Source: JAOUGY01 sp963792365
GTDB taxonomy: Bacteria > Actinomycetota > Acidimicrobiia > Spongiisociales > ZC4RG35
Assembly: GCA_963792365.1 (NCBI GenBank)
Contig: CAWBVW010000010.1
Location: 62,001-126,000, forward strand
DNA: 64,000 nt
Direction: 5' to 3'
The position numbers were made by a program, and so were the translations under genes. Below are positions 52,099 to 61,552 of the stretch, one piece after another. The notes beneath the pieces are model-generated. The model was not told where the DNA came from. It searched no databases and saw only the letters and a list, made by a program, of their open reading frames with translations. Each line of letters opens with the position of its first letter. Position 1 is the stretch's first letter.

Positions 52099-52857
52099 TT
52101 ACCGGTTGCGACCTGGGCCGAGTCGCTTCAGCGTCGTGAGCGTTGCCCGATACAGCGCATCGTGCAGCATGGGCTGCGCCAGCTCAGCGGCAAGGGCGGA
52201 CTCGCCGTCCCTGCGCATCAGCAGTGTGACGACACGTTCCCCATCGAGCTCGTGCATCACCACCGCCACCCTGTCTGGGCGCTGGAGGTCGTGGAAGTCG
52301 GCGACGACCTTCGCCATCGCCTCGGCGGCCCCGATCGGCGAGATGTCCGAAGACGCCTCGACACTCCGGCCGTTTGCGGATACCGAGATGATCAGACCTT
52401 TGCCGCCTTGCAGCACCTTGACGGTTGGCTCCTCGGGGCCATCCCCCGGGTCGACATCGGCCTGTGCAGGCGCACCGGTGGACGGTCCAGCGGCGGCGTC
52501 GGTGAGATCGAGAATCGCGGTCGGCTCAGTCAGGCGATCCTGATCGGCTACCAGGGTGGGCTGCTCGGACGATCCCGTGGTCGGCGGCCCGCCGGAGACG
52601 GAGGCAACGATCGCCGGCGAGGTTCGTCGCGACCCGAGCTTCCATCCCGGACGGCGCGAGCGCAGACCATACGCAACCAACACTTGTCGGATCTCCTCGA
52701 GAACACCGGCTTCGTCGGCACCCGGGGTCACCTCGACCTTGATGGCGTCGACTCCTTCGTCACCAAGTTCGACACGAATAGAGGCCACGCCGTCAACGGT
52801 ACGAAGACGATCCTCGAGTCCGATCACGGGCGTGCTCTTCTCTGATTCCGACGCCAT
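52099..52857 (-). CDS. Conserved hypothetical two-domain protein
   Basis: From the ATG at 52857 the product has 252 residues. An N-terminal alpha/beta domain (about 10-62, with LEDRLRTVDGVASIRVEL and a single long helix) is followed by a disordered Pro/Thr/Ala-rich linker. The C-terminal domain (about 150-245) has ISVSANGRSVEASSDISPIG, AEAMAKVVADFHDL and VAVVMHELDGERVVTLLMRR. I do not recognise the family. There is no signal peptide or membrane helix. It overlaps the small gene upstream and precedes the HNH gene by 51 bases, so the three may form one unit. Confidence 0.65.
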   Translation of the reverse strand: MASESEKSTPVIGLEDRLRTVDGVASIRVELGDEGVDAIKVEVTPGADEAGVLEEIRQVLVAYGLRSRRPGWKLGSRRTSPAIVASVSGGPPTTGSSEQPTLVADQDRLTEPTAILDLTDAAAGPSTGAPAQADVDPGDGPEEPTVKVLQGGKGLIISVSANGRSVEASSDISPIGAAEAMAKVVADFHDLQRPDRVAVVMHELDGERVVTLLMRRDGESALAAELAQPMLHDALYRATLTTLKRLGPGRNR

Positions 52858-53093
52858 AGGGCGTATTCCAGCAGATCTCTGCGTGCGAGATGTGCATCGG
52901 CCCGTCCGTATGCCGTCTCTCGTCGCCAACCGAGGTGGTCAGCCGAGGGAAGAGGAAGGAAGGGTGCCCGACGCCACCATCCTGAACGCCTGTGAGACCA
53001 GAGGATCCGGATCAGCTCCGGTGACACGCTCAAAGCGGTCAACGCATGAGCGTTGTGCCGATGATCCTCGACCTTCGACACTCTCACCACCAC
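52824..53093 (-). CDS. Small conserved-looking protein in the gap before moxR
   Basis: A GTG at 53093, seven bases after AAAGGAG, opens an 89-residue frame ending at 52824. It overlaps the next gene by 34 bases. The product reads plausibly as protein: TALSVSPELIRILWSHRRSG, WWRRAPFLPLPSADHLGWRR, ETAYG, then LARRDLLEYALWRRNQRR. The pattern PFLPLP...RETAYG...DLLEYLxW resembles a small actinobacterial family that I recall but cannot name. Without it the stretch 52858-53262 would be gene-free. Confidence 0.55.
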   Translation of the reverse strand: MVVRVSKVEDHRHNAHALTALSVSPELIRILWSHRRSGWWRRAPFLPLPSADHLGWRRETAYGRADAHLARRDLLEYALWRRNQRRARP

Positions 53094-53262
53094 GTCACGT
53101 CTCCTTTGCTGCTCTGCGGGAGTGGCGATCACCGACGCGCTCCATCGCACCGACGACCCGTTCCCCCGCGAACTCGATCGTTCTCTCTGGTCTACAGAGG
53201 TTACTCGGGAGTTGTTTTCGCACCAGAGGTAGAGTTTCCGGTGAGCAAACCGGGAGACGTGC

Positions 53263-54237
53263 GTGCAACACATCGACGATGACAGGATCACCTGGTTCGC
53301 CGATCGGTTCGAGGCCATCGCCTCCAACATCGAGAAGGTGATCCAGGGAAAGCGGCCCGTCATCGATCAGGTGCTGATGTGCCTCGTCGCCGAAGGCCAC
53401 GTGCTGGTCGAAGACGTCCCCGGTGTCGGGAAGACCGCTCTCGCCAAATCCTTGGCGCGCTCGATCGATTGCACGTTCAATCGAATTCAGTTCACCCCCG
53501 ACCTCCTGCCATCCGATGTGACCGGGGTCTCGGTGTGGGACCGCCATGCCACCGAATTCCTGTTCAAACCCGGAGCCATCTTCGCCAACGTCGTGGTCGG
53601 CGACGAGATCAATCGTGCGAGCCCCAAGACGCAGGCCGCGCTCCTGGAGGCGATGGAGGAGCGCCAGGTGACCGTCGACTCCGTCACACGCGAGCTGCCA
53701 GGTCCGTTCATGGTGGTCGCGACCCAGAACCCACTCGAGCACGAAGGGACCTATCCGCTCCCCGAGGCTCAACTCGATCGCTTCATGATGAGGGTCAGGG
53801 TGGGCTACCCGGACAGGGCGAAGGAACTCGAGATGCTCGAAACACATGCCTATCGCTCCACCTATCACGACCTCACCCCCGTCGTCCATGCCGACGACGT
53901 CATCCAGATGGTCGAGATCGCCAGGGGGGTCCACGTGGACCCGGCCGTCAAGGGATACATCATCGACGTCGTCGGAGCCACCCGTGGGCACGGCGAGGTA
54001 CTGCTGGGAGCGTCGCCGCGATCGGCGTTGTTCCTCCAGCGTGCCGCCCGGGCGCGCGCTGCGGTCGACAGTCGCGACTACGTCACGCCCGATGACGTGA
54101 AGTCCATCGCCCTTCCCATCCTCGAACACCGCATGGCACTTCGCCCGGAGGCCAACATGCGAGGGTTGCGGATCAGGGAGGTCATCGACTCCGTGCTGAA
54201 GAGCCTGCGGGTTCCTTCGGCCACCCGGCTGGCTTGA
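53263..54237 (+). CDS. MoxR-family AAA+ ATPase
   Basis: From the GTG at 53263 after GGGAG, the 324-residue protein has Walker A DVPGVGKTALAK (about 49-60), Walker B VVGDEINRA, sensor VATQNPLEHEGTYPLPEAQLDRF as family blocks, and the C-terminal lid. MoxR ATPases work with VWA- or DUF58-domain partners as chaperones or assembly factors. DUF58 and transglutaminase genes follow with spacings of four bases and an overlap, giving the common MoxR-DUF58-TGase operon. Confidence 0.93.
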   Translation: MQHIDDDRITWFADRFEAIASNIEKVIQGKRPVIDQVLMCLVAEGHVLVEDVPGVGKTALAKSLARSIDCTFNRIQFTPDLLPSDVTGVSVWDRHATEFLFKPGAIFANVVVGDEINRASPKTQAALLEAMEERQVTVDSVTRELPGPFMVVATQNPLEHEGTYPLPEAQLDRFMMRVRVGYPDRAKELEMLETHAYRSTYHDLTPVVHADDVIQMVEIARGVHVDPAVKGYIIDVVGATRGHGEVLLGASPRSALFLQRAARARAAVDSRDYVTPDDVKSIALPILEHRMALRPEANMRGLRIREVIDSVLKSLRVPSATRLA

Positions 54238-54241
54238 AGCC

Positions 54242-55420
54242 GTGTTGACCGACCGGGGGTGGGCGGTCCTGGGAGCAGGTGCGGCACTGATCGCGTTGTG
54301 GGTCATGCTCGGTGAGATCGAGCTGTTGGCGGCCGGCACCGTGCTCGTGACGGCGACCGTGCTGGCAGCGTTGTTCGTGGCACTGTCACGGCCGAAGGTC
54401 CATCTGGTGCGGAGGCTCACACCTCCCCTAGTTCACGAAGGTGACCGCGTCACGGTCGACGCCGCCGTGTCGAACCGGGCCGAGCGTCCGATCTGGAATG
54501 CTTCCCTCATCGACGATGTCGAGTCCCTCGGACGGGCGGAATTCCACGTCGGGTCGCTGGCGGCCGGCTCGACCGCCGACGCCGCCTACCAGATCATCTG
54601 TCGTCCCCGAGGGGTGTACCGCGTAGGTCCGGCCTCTGTCGAGGTGGCCGACCCGTTCCATTTGGCATCGACCAAGCTCTCCGACGATCGGGTCGACCGG
54701 CTGATCGTGTACCCCGAGGTGGAGGATCTCACAGGGTTTCCCGGAACCAGAGGACGGGACCCGTCGATGCAGGCCAGCCGACCCGAGTTCAGCCACCGCG
54801 GCGGGGAGGACTTCTTCACCCTGAGGGAGTACCGGCACGGCGACGACCTTCGTCATGTCCACTGGCCGTCATCAGCCCGTCGCGACGAGCTCATGATCAA
54901 ACAGCTCGAGACACCTTGGCAATCGAGAGCGTTGGTGGTGTTGGATCTCCGGGACGGGGTTTATCAGAACGATGCCTGTTTCGAGAAGGCGGTGAGGGGC
55001 GCAGCCTCGATGGTGCACCACCTGGCGACCTCGGGTTTCGATGCCGATCTGTGGGCGGGCGCGAACGACACGGTCCGAGTCTCGGACTACGCGTCCGCCA
55101 TGGAAGCCCTGGCCAGGGTGCAAGTCCAACCGAATCTGGACCTCCGAGCCGTGGCGGGACGATTGGCGAAGGTAGGCCGCGGAGGTGCACTGGTGCTGAT
55201 CTCCGGCGTGCCAGACGCTCTGTTGCTCGAAGTTCATCGCTTGTTCAGTCGAGAGTTCGCCACGACCGTCGTGATGTCGGCGGCGGAAACGTCCTCATCG
55301 AACGAAGCGGCTTTTCACCGCGTCGGGGCGATGACCGTACGCGTGGCACCTGGTGAGTCGTGGGCGGAGGGGTGGTCGAAGGCAATGGACAGGTCATGGG
55401 CCTCACGTTCAGCCGGCTGA
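54242..55420 (+). CDS. DUF58 domain membrane protein
   Basis: The 392-residue product has two N-terminal membrane helices (about 5-25 and 28-46), a beta-sandwich region and the DUF58 core (about 180-270). The core contains RGGEDFFTLREYRHGDDLRHVHWPSSARRDELMIKQ as motif blocks, including GDDxRxVxWxxSAR. A VWA-like fold follows (VVLDL). The MoxR-adjacent position indicates a MoxR client or adaptor. Its stop lies 25 bases inside the following transglutaminase start. Confidence 0.9.
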   Translation: MLTDRGWAVLGAGAALIALWVMLGEIELLAAGTVLVTATVLAALFVALSRPKVHLVRRLTPPLVHEGDRVTVDAAVSNRAERPIWNASLIDDVESLGRAEFHVGSLAAGSTADAAYQIICRPRGVYRVGPASVEVADPFHLASTKLSDDRVDRLIVYPEVEDLTGFPGTRGRDPSMQASRPEFSHRGGEDFFTLREYRHGDDLRHVHWPSSARRDELMIKQLETPWQSRALVVLDLRDGVYQNDACFEKAVRGAASMVHHLATSGFDADLWAGANDTVRVSDYASAMEALARVQVQPNLDLRAVAGRLAKVGRGGALVLISGVPDALLLEVHRLFSREFATTVVMSAAETSSSNEAAFHRVGAMTVRVAPGESWAEGWSKAMDRSWASRSAG

Positions 55421-57711
55421 TCGGCGTAGGAGCCATCCTCCTGGCGCTGGCCCGTCTCGGCCGGCTCCTCGAGCCCACGGTCAGCGGTCCACCCTGGCCC
55501 GTCGTGTTGATCGCCGCCGCACTCCTCGGGGCCGGCGTCACGGCGCTCACCCGAGGGGCACGCGCCTCGACGCCGCTTGCGGTGGTGGCGCACCTGCTCG
55601 TGCTCGGTCTGTTGGTCGCCCGCGTCCTGGCCCCCGAACAACTCCTTGGAGGGGTGTTTCCCGGTCCTTCGGCCTGGGCGGAGGCTCGACTCCAGCTCGG
55701 GATCGCCGGTGAGCTCATACGGTTTGGTGCGGCGCCGGTGATTCCGGTCCCGGGCCTCACGGCCGTCCTGGCCATAGGGTTCTGGGCCTTCGGGTATTTC
55801 GTGGCAGGGACTCGACCGCTGCTTCATGCCGTTCCACCCCTCATCGGATACCTCCAGTTCGCCACGCTCGATCGTCGACCACCCGGCTCCATGTGGATCC
55901 TTGGATTTGTGGTCGTCGCCACGTTGGCCCTGACGAGCCTGGCGGTCGTTTCGACAGAATCCGTCGGCCGTCTCTACACCAGGGACGGTCGGGCGTTGCC
56001 GCGTCGGTCGGGAGCGCTGCTCGGCGCTGCGCTCGTATTGGCAGGGACGCTCGGCGTGGGCGCGGCTTCCGCCCTCGCCCCATACATCCCAGAATCGGGC
56101 CTCATGGATTGGCGGACCCAGTCAGGTGTCGGCTCCGGGCTGTACGGGAGCGGGTCGTTCAACGCCTTCGTCGGACTTCAGCAGTCGTTGGTTCGGCTGA
56201 GTGACGAGCCGATGTTCTATGCGAGGGTTTCACGGACGGCGCCCGAGAACTCGGAGCTGTATTGGAAGCTCCTGACCCTCGACGTCTTCGACGGCGAATT
56301 CTGGCGGCCGAGCGACCAGACGTTCGCCAAGGGTGGCGAGCCGCGCTGGGAACGAACCGACTGGGCGTATCAAGGCGAGACCACACGGGTCGCCGCAAAC
56401 GTCCTCATCGCCGGTCTCAGTGACCAATGGTTGCCGACGATCTACTCCCCCGTGGAGTTGAGCTCCGACGACGAGCTCCTCGAAGAGAGTTTCCGGGTTC
56501 GAGAGGACGGCTCGATCGCGGTCGACCTCAGGGTGCTCGATGGGTGGACGTACCAGATCGACGCCGACGTGCCGGTGCGCGATCTCGCCAGTCTGGCGAC
56601 CAGCAATGGCCGGCTAAGTCCCATCTTCCAAGAGGCCGTCGATGCCGGAGTTCTCGATCTCTCTCCGGTCCCCGAGTCGGGGCGGAACACGACGCGACCG
56701 GATTCGCTGGCGGCGTACACCTCCCTCCCGAACAACACCAGCCGCGAGGTTCGGGATCTTGCGAGGGAGGTCACAGCAGGGGCTTCGACTGCGTTCGAGC
56801 GCGGAGTACTCCTGGAATCGTTCTTCCGTGACTCCAGGGAGTTCACCTACTCCACCGAGGTCGACACCGGGCACACGAGCCTCGATCTCGAGGAATGGCT
56901 GCTCGACGACCAGAGCCGGAACTTCCGAACCGGATACTGCGAACAGTTTGCCACCGCCATGGGTGTGATGAGCAGGGCTCTGAACATACCGACCCGGGTG
57001 GTGCTCGGCTTCACACCGGGCACGGTCGAGCAGCAGTCGGACGGGACCGACGTCATCGTGGTTCGAGAGCGGAACGCCCACGCCTGGGTCGAGCTGTGGA
57101 TGGACGGTCAGGGTTGGGTTCGATTCGATCCGACGCCGAGGAGTGACGGCGTCAACCCGTCGCTCTCGGCCCGGGAGGTCCCTTTCGACGCAAGGCAATT
57201 CATTCCCGCACCGGGCGACTCAGGCGGAGGCGGCACGCCAGACGCCGCAGCCGGCATCCCCGACCGCCTCGACGAGGGCGAGGAACCACTCCCGTCGGAC
57301 GGCAGCGGAACACAAGGCGGAGCGGGCGGCGGCTGGCTCTTGATCCTCGTCGGAGCGATCACGGTGGGCGCCGTCGCCGCCTCGATTCCGATGTTCAAGC
57401 TGATACGCCGCCGGCGCCGCATCATCAGGATCTCGGACGGACAGGTGGCGGTCGCCTGGCAAGAGATCGTCGACAGGCTTTCGGACCTCGGCGCAGAGCT
57501 GGACCCTGCCCACACACCGATGGAGATCGCCCGACGGGAGTCGCCCGAACTCGTTCCGCTGGCACGGTTGTATTCGGCTGCGGCCTACGGCGGACGTGCG
57601 GGCGCCGATTGTCTCGGGGAGTTCAACCAGGCAGAAGCGGCGCTTCGACGACGCTACGAAGGCCGAAGATGGCGAGCGAGCTACATGCGGGTCGACTCGC
57701 TCAGGCGCTGA
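55396..57711 (+). CDS. Transglutaminase-like membrane protein with DUF4129 tail
   Basis: The ATG at 55396 gives 771 residues. About six membrane helices occupy residues 5-210, then a large external region. The transglutaminase core carries Cys515 (TGYCEQFATAMG), His562 (NAHAWVELW) and Asp578 (RFDPTPR), a complete triad. A membrane helix (about 645-668) precedes the cytoplasmic DUF4129-type domain (IVDRLSDLGAELDPAHTPMEIARR region). This is the TgpA-like architecture. Substrates are unknown; a role in envelope protein or peptidoglycan-linked processing is inferred. It converges on merR. Confidence 0.9.
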   Translation: MGLTFSRLIGVGAILLALARLGRLLEPTVSGPPWPVVLIAAALLGAGVTALTRGARASTPLAVVAHLLVLGLLVARVLAPEQLLGGVFPGPSAWAEARLQLGIAGELIRFGAAPVIPVPGLTAVLAIGFWAFGYFVAGTRPLLHAVPPLIGYLQFATLDRRPPGSMWILGFVVVATLALTSLAVVSTESVGRLYTRDGRALPRRSGALLGAALVLAGTLGVGAASALAPYIPESGLMDWRTQSGVGSGLYGSGSFNAFVGLQQSLVRLSDEPMFYARVSRTAPENSELYWKLLTLDVFDGEFWRPSDQTFAKGGEPRWERTDWAYQGETTRVAANVLIAGLSDQWLPTIYSPVELSSDDELLEESFRVREDGSIAVDLRVLDGWTYQIDADVPVRDLASLATSNGRLSPIFQEAVDAGVLDLSPVPESGRNTTRPDSLAAYTSLPNNTSREVRDLAREVTAGASTAFERGVLLESFFRDSREFTYSTEVDTGHTSLDLEEWLLDDQSRNFRTGYCEQFATAMGVMSRALNIPTRVVLGFTPGTVEQQSDGTDVIVVRERNAHAWVELWMDGQGWVRFDPTPRSDGVNPSLSAREVPFDARQFIPAPGDSGGGGTPDAAAGIPDRLDEGEEPLPSDGSGTQGGAGGGWLLILVGAITVGAVAASIPMFKLIRRRRRIIRISDGQVAVAWQEIVDRLSDLGAELDPAHTPMEIARRESPELVPLARLYSAAAYGGRAGADCLGEFNQAEAALRRRYEGRRWRASYMRVDSLRR

Positions 57712-58241
57712 TCAGCCTTCAGCCGCCAGCTCTTCGTTGACGTCGTCTTCGACGCGGCGAAGCATCTCGAGAACGCGCCGCGATCGAGTTCGAAGCGGGT
57801 CACATCGTCCTCGACCGAGCGAGTGATCTCGTCGATCGCAACGAAGAACGCCAACTGGCCGTGGCGAAGTGCATCGAGGAGCTCGCCGTCGTTTTTAGCC
57901 ACGCTGAAAATGGTCGTCCCGTCGGTGACCAGCTTCACCTCTGAGAGATGATCATCCATGGCTCCGTTGCGCCGGAGGTAGTCCCATGCACGACGGACAC
58001 GCTGGAGAGACATGCCATTGTCGAGCAGGCTCTTGACGACACGCAGTGCCACGAGGTCTCGGAAACTGTAGACCCTTCGAATCCCGGGCCGCCCTCCTGT
58101 GTTCTGGATCGCCGGATTCACCAATCCGACCCGGTCCCAGTACCTCAGCTGATGATGGGTACAACCGGTGAGGTTCGATGCCTGTTGTGCCGTGAAACCG
58201 TCCTGCAACGCCAGCCCTCTCTTGGCCCGATTCGGCCACAT
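57681..58241 (-). CDS. MerR-family transcriptional regulator (apparent C-terminal frameshift)
   Basis: The ATG at 58241 gives 186 residues; a TTG at 58208 with a better AGAGAGGG ribosome site is an alternative. The MerR helix-turn-helix reads FTAQQASNLTGCTHHQLRYW, then GLVNPAIQNTGGRPGIRRVY. Helices with LVALRVVKSLLDNGMSLQRV and a ligand-like C-terminal domain resemble the Rv1830-type actinobacterial regulators. The last 30 residues (AFSRCFAASKTTSTKSWRL) look out of frame. Reading one frame over from about 57780 gives VLEMLRRVEDDVNEELAAEG, with a stop at 57712, exactly adjacent to the convergent transglutaminase stop. Confidence 0.8.
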   Translation of the reverse strand: MWPNRAKRGLALQDGFTAQQASNLTGCTHHQLRYWDRVGLVNPAIQNTGGRPGIRRVYSFRDLVALRVVKSLLDNGMSLQRVRRAWDYLRRNGAMDDHLSEVKLVTDGTTIFSVAKNDGELLDALRHGQLAFFVAIDEITRSVEDDVTRFELDRGAFSRCFAASKTTSTKSWRLKADQRLSESTRM

Positions 58242-58333
58242 CGAAGAGACCGAATACAACTTTGTTCTCTCTCAGCCGGGAATCGGGAACCCGGCACCCT
58301 CCCTGCGGGCGGCCACTCTAGCTGGCCGGTTCG

Positions 58334-58669
58334 TCAGCTCCGCCGGAACCTGCGGAACATTCTCTGACGATTTGCTGCATCAGTCTGTTCAGGTTCGCGA
58401 TCGGCGCCGGCCCGAGCCAGGATTCCGTGCACGAGCGCCGTCGCCGAGGTCACCAAAACCGCAAAACCGGTGAACGCGACCACGGTGTTGACGGTGAAGA
58501 ACAGCAAGATGATTGCGATGCCTGCAACCGTGCCGATGGCCGGAAGCCGAATGCCATAGCGAGTGGTGCGGTCGATGTTGCGGACGGCGTGAGCCAGGTC
58601 AGGATCCTCTTCGTAGAACTGACGCTCGATCTCGTCCAGGATCTGCTGCTCATGATCGTCCAACGGCAT
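58334..58669 (-). CDS. DUF3040 family membrane protein
   Basis: The 111-residue protein begins MPLDDHEQQILDEIERQFYEEDPDLAHAVR, summarised as the conserved DUF3040 N-terminus (residues 1-30: L-x-x-x-E, I-E-x-x-L/F, DP-x-LA). Two membrane helices (about 42-62 and 66-86) and a charged tail follow. The family is restricted to actinobacteria and has no known function. ATG 58669 follows GAGGTGAG; the ORF may also start at a TTG one codon earlier. It lies between merR and dinB, all on the minus strand. Confidence 0.9.
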   Translation of the reverse strand: MPLDDHEQQILDEIERQFYEEDPDLAHAVRNIDRTTRYGIRLPAIGTVAGIAIILLFFTVNTVVAFTGFAVLVTSATALVHGILARAGADREPEQTDAANRQRMFRRFRRS

Positions 58670-58735
58670 CAACTCACCTCGTCGACGGACCCTCGAGTCC
58701 AGGGCTGATCGGATCAGTATACGGCCAACGAGACA

Positions 58736-59935
58736 TCATTGGTCGGCCTCATCGGATTTCTCGTCGCTCCTTCGATTCACGAACCTGATCGCACCAGGCT
58801 CGACGCTGTCGGAACCGAATCGATCACGGACGGCGTCCATGACCTCGTCGAGGGTTCGACGCCGGTCGTCTCCCTCGACCGTCAGTTGCAGTGGCTCCGA
58901 GGCGGACGCCAGCCCGGAGACGCCCACGCCGGACAGCCGAACAGGTCGTCCAGAGTCGATCACAGCCGCTGCAAGACGGGCTGCCACCTCGAAGATCACA
59001 GCGCCGGTGTCGGTGGGTTCGATCAGTGTCTCGCTCCTCGTCAGCGTGGTGAAGTCGTCGTACCGGATCTTGATCGAGACCGTGCGACCACGCAGACCCG
59101 ACCGTCGAAGGCGTCGTCCCACCCGTTCTGCCTGCGTTCGCAGCGCAGCCACCACCGACGTGAGACCCTGCAGGTCGATTTCGTACGTCTCCTCCGCCGA
59201 CACCGACTTCGCCTGCGAATCGGGCTCGACCGGTCGGGGATCCTCCCCGCGGGCGAGGCGAGACAAGTGAGCCGCGAGCGAGGGTCCGAGCTCACGCTCC
59301 AAGGTGCTCTCACCGATCGAGACGAGATCACCGATCGTCGCCACACCCAAGCGGGCGAGCGTGGCACCGGTGGCTGCTCCGACGCCCCACATCCTCCCGA
59401 CGGGCAGTGCGGACAAGTACGCGCTCTGGCGCTCTCTCGTGACCACGAACAGCCCGTCGGGCTTGGCATCCTGAGAGGCGAGTTTGGCCACGAACTTCGA
59501 GGCCGCCACTCCCACCGAAGCCGGCAGCCCGACCTCTCGTCGTACAACTGATCGGATCTCCTCGCCGACGCTCGCCGGCGACGGCTGGTGCAGACGCAGT
59601 CCGGAGACGTCGAGAAACGCCTCGTCGATCGACAGGCCCTCGACAAGCGGCGTGAACCTCCGGAAGACAGCGAACACCTGCTCCGACATCAACGAGTACT
59701 CCGCGTGATCGGGAGGGACGATCGTCAGGTCTCGACAACGACGACGGGCCTCCGACATGGGCATCGCCGAACGTACACCGAACTGCCGAGCTTCATAGCT
59801 GGCGGCGGCCACCACGCTGCGCGGCCCGGCGCCACCGACGACAACCGGGCGCCCCGCCAGCCGGGGATCGCGGAGCCGCTCCACCTCGACGAAGAAGGCA
59901 TCCATGTCGACATGGAGGATGGGTTCGGAGAACAC
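58736..59935 (-). CDS. dinB: DNA polymerase IV DinB
   Basis: This is a Y-family translesion polymerase, 399 residues. Catalytic blocks are LHVDMDAFFVEVE (7-19) and GLSIDEAFLDVSG (about 99-111), with YSLMSEQVFAVF and the helix-hairpin-helix GVGAATGATLARLGVATIGDL. The little-finger domain starts near SVSAEETY. The C-terminus has no QLxLF-type beta-clamp motif that I can see beyond EPLQLTVEG. No LexA box is visible in the short upstream region, so SOS control is not indicated. Confidence 0.94.
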   Translation of the reverse strand: MFSEPILHVDMDAFFVEVERLRDPRLAGRPVVVGGAGPRSVVAAASYEARQFGVRSAMPMSEARRRCRDLTIVPPDHAEYSLMSEQVFAVFRRFTPLVEGLSIDEAFLDVSGLRLHQPSPASVGEEIRSVVRREVGLPASVGVAASKFVAKLASQDAKPDGLFVVTRERQSAYLSALPVGRMWGVGAATGATLARLGVATIGDLVSIGESTLERELGPSLAAHLSRLARGEDPRPVEPDSQAKSVSAEETYEIDLQGLTSVVAALRTQAERVGRRLRRSGLRGRTVSIKIRYDDFTTLTRSETLIEPTDTGAVIFEVAARLAAAVIDSGRPVRLSGVGVSGLASASEPLQLTVEGDDRRRTLDEVMDAVRDRFGSDSVEPGAIRFVNRRSDEKSDEADQ

Positions 59936-59986
59936 CGGCCCAAAATACCGCCGCTTGATCCGACCTGGTGCCGAGGCGACGGCGGG

Positions 59987-61455
59987 TCAGCCGCAGCGCG
60001 GGGTCTTTGCGGATGCAGTAGCTGTCCGCCCCGCCAGTTGCCAGACCACCGCACCGTAGGACTCGAACGTGGTCCTGAACACGCCTTCGCCGAGCGCGGT
60101 TCGCCCAGGTCGGCCGTCGACGAGATGGGGATGGTGGAACTCGGCGACGGGAATCGCCTCGCCCACGATCGGACCGCCGGTCACGACGTTGCGTTTGCCG
60201 TGGGGCAGTGTGAAGTCGAAGTTCTCGCGGTTCTCATATCCGAACCTCGCCGTCAGGGTGCCGTCGCCGTTGTCGACGACGCATTCGACGATCGGCGACA
60301 CGTCCGGCTTGGCGTTGTCCTTCAACACCACGTGGTCGTACGTCGGGACGGCAGGTGCGTGGTAGTCGCCGTCGTGGTTGTGGACGTGGGCGACTTCTTC
60401 TGCTGGGGCTTGCCGCAATCCGAGTGGGCGACCTGGGAGTTGTCGCCGGCGTGGCCCGCCCCGCCCGAAACGTACTCGCCGTGGTTGGAGGCATCGCAGG
60501 CTCCGCACGTTCGATGAACCAGGCTTACCCAGGTCTCCCATCCCAACGGGGCTCGAACTGGTGCACCAGTCCTCTCCGTTCAGGTTCTCCTTGGCCCCAG
60601 GGCGCAACGACATGGAGGCGCCCTCGGGATCGGGGAAGGTGACACCATCGTCCCCGCGGACCTCGTCCACGACGTCCAGTGACTCGTCGAGCAACACCAA
60701 TTCGTCGTCGGCGTTGTAGAGGATGAGATCGATGCCGTAGATGTAGTCGACCTCGGCACCACCGTTGGCGGCGGCCTCGCGACGACCGAGCGCGAGATAG
60801 CCGCTTGGCTCGATCACCAACGGTCCGCCGTTGTCGATCACATGGCTGTCCCAGTCATCGTCGCGGATGGTCCATCCGTCCATGTCGACGGGCTTGTTGC
60901 CGGCGTTGTGGATCTCGAACCACTCGCCGATTGAATCGGACACCGCCGCCGGGTTCTGCATGATCTCGGTGATGACGATGTTGGGCTTGCCCGGCTTGGA
61001 CTTGCACTGGTTGCGGTCACCCGGCGTCCGGCGATCGCCTGCCCCGAACCGTGGACCCGAGACGCACCATGCTGCACCCGAAGCGTTGTCGTCGCGAGCC
61101 GTCCGAAGACTCGTCGACGCCCCGTTGGGATCCAGGAACGTCGCCCGTCGTCGTAGCTCACCCGGTCGACGGTCTCGCCCGATGGGTCCACCATCATCAC
61201 CGTGTCGCTGCTGTTGACCATCCTGAAGTCATGCACGTGGGCGTAGTCGACCGCGATTCCACCGTTGATGGATTGGTCGGCGTTTCGACCCAGGACCGCG
61301 ATGTCACCCGGCTCGATCACCACTGAACGCGCGGGAGGGATTCTGCATCACCTCGGAGATGACGGGGTTGGGCCCCGTCACCGCTCCGGCTGCGGCTGCA
61401 GCCGGTCCTGCACCGAAACCAACGCCACGACACGCGGCACCCACACCGATTTCAT
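59987..61455 (-). pseudogene. Degraded exported lamin-tail-domain (LTD) protein
   Basis: Read across frames, the remains are a signal peptide (MKSVWVPRVVALV...AAAAAGA), two lamin-tail domains and a C-terminal domain. LTD one survives as NPVISEVMQNPS, then VIEPGDIAVLGRNADQSINGG; LTD two as MQNPAAVSDSIGEWFEIHN onward. At least five lesions are seen. One is a frameshift in the signal peptide (about 61410). A loss of about 100 bases in LTD one is at about 61330. One base is missing in a G-run near 61148 (DDG then TFLDPNGAS in another frame). Compensating shifts lie near 60510 and 60395. LTD proteins are surface or nuclease-associated. Sequencing error alone is unlikely because adjacent genes are intact. 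Confidence 0.75.
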
Positions 61456-61552
61456 GGTCGAAACATCGGCATTCCCTCACCGGATGTGACAGGTGCGCGC
61501 TGACCTGCCGTCCGCCTTCGGGGTCGACCAGGAGACCACTACCGTGGCCTCC

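Noticed and set aside
59936..59986. LexA box for dinB
   Set aside because: The short upstream sequence has no TCGAAC or GTTCGA half-sites in dyad arrangement.
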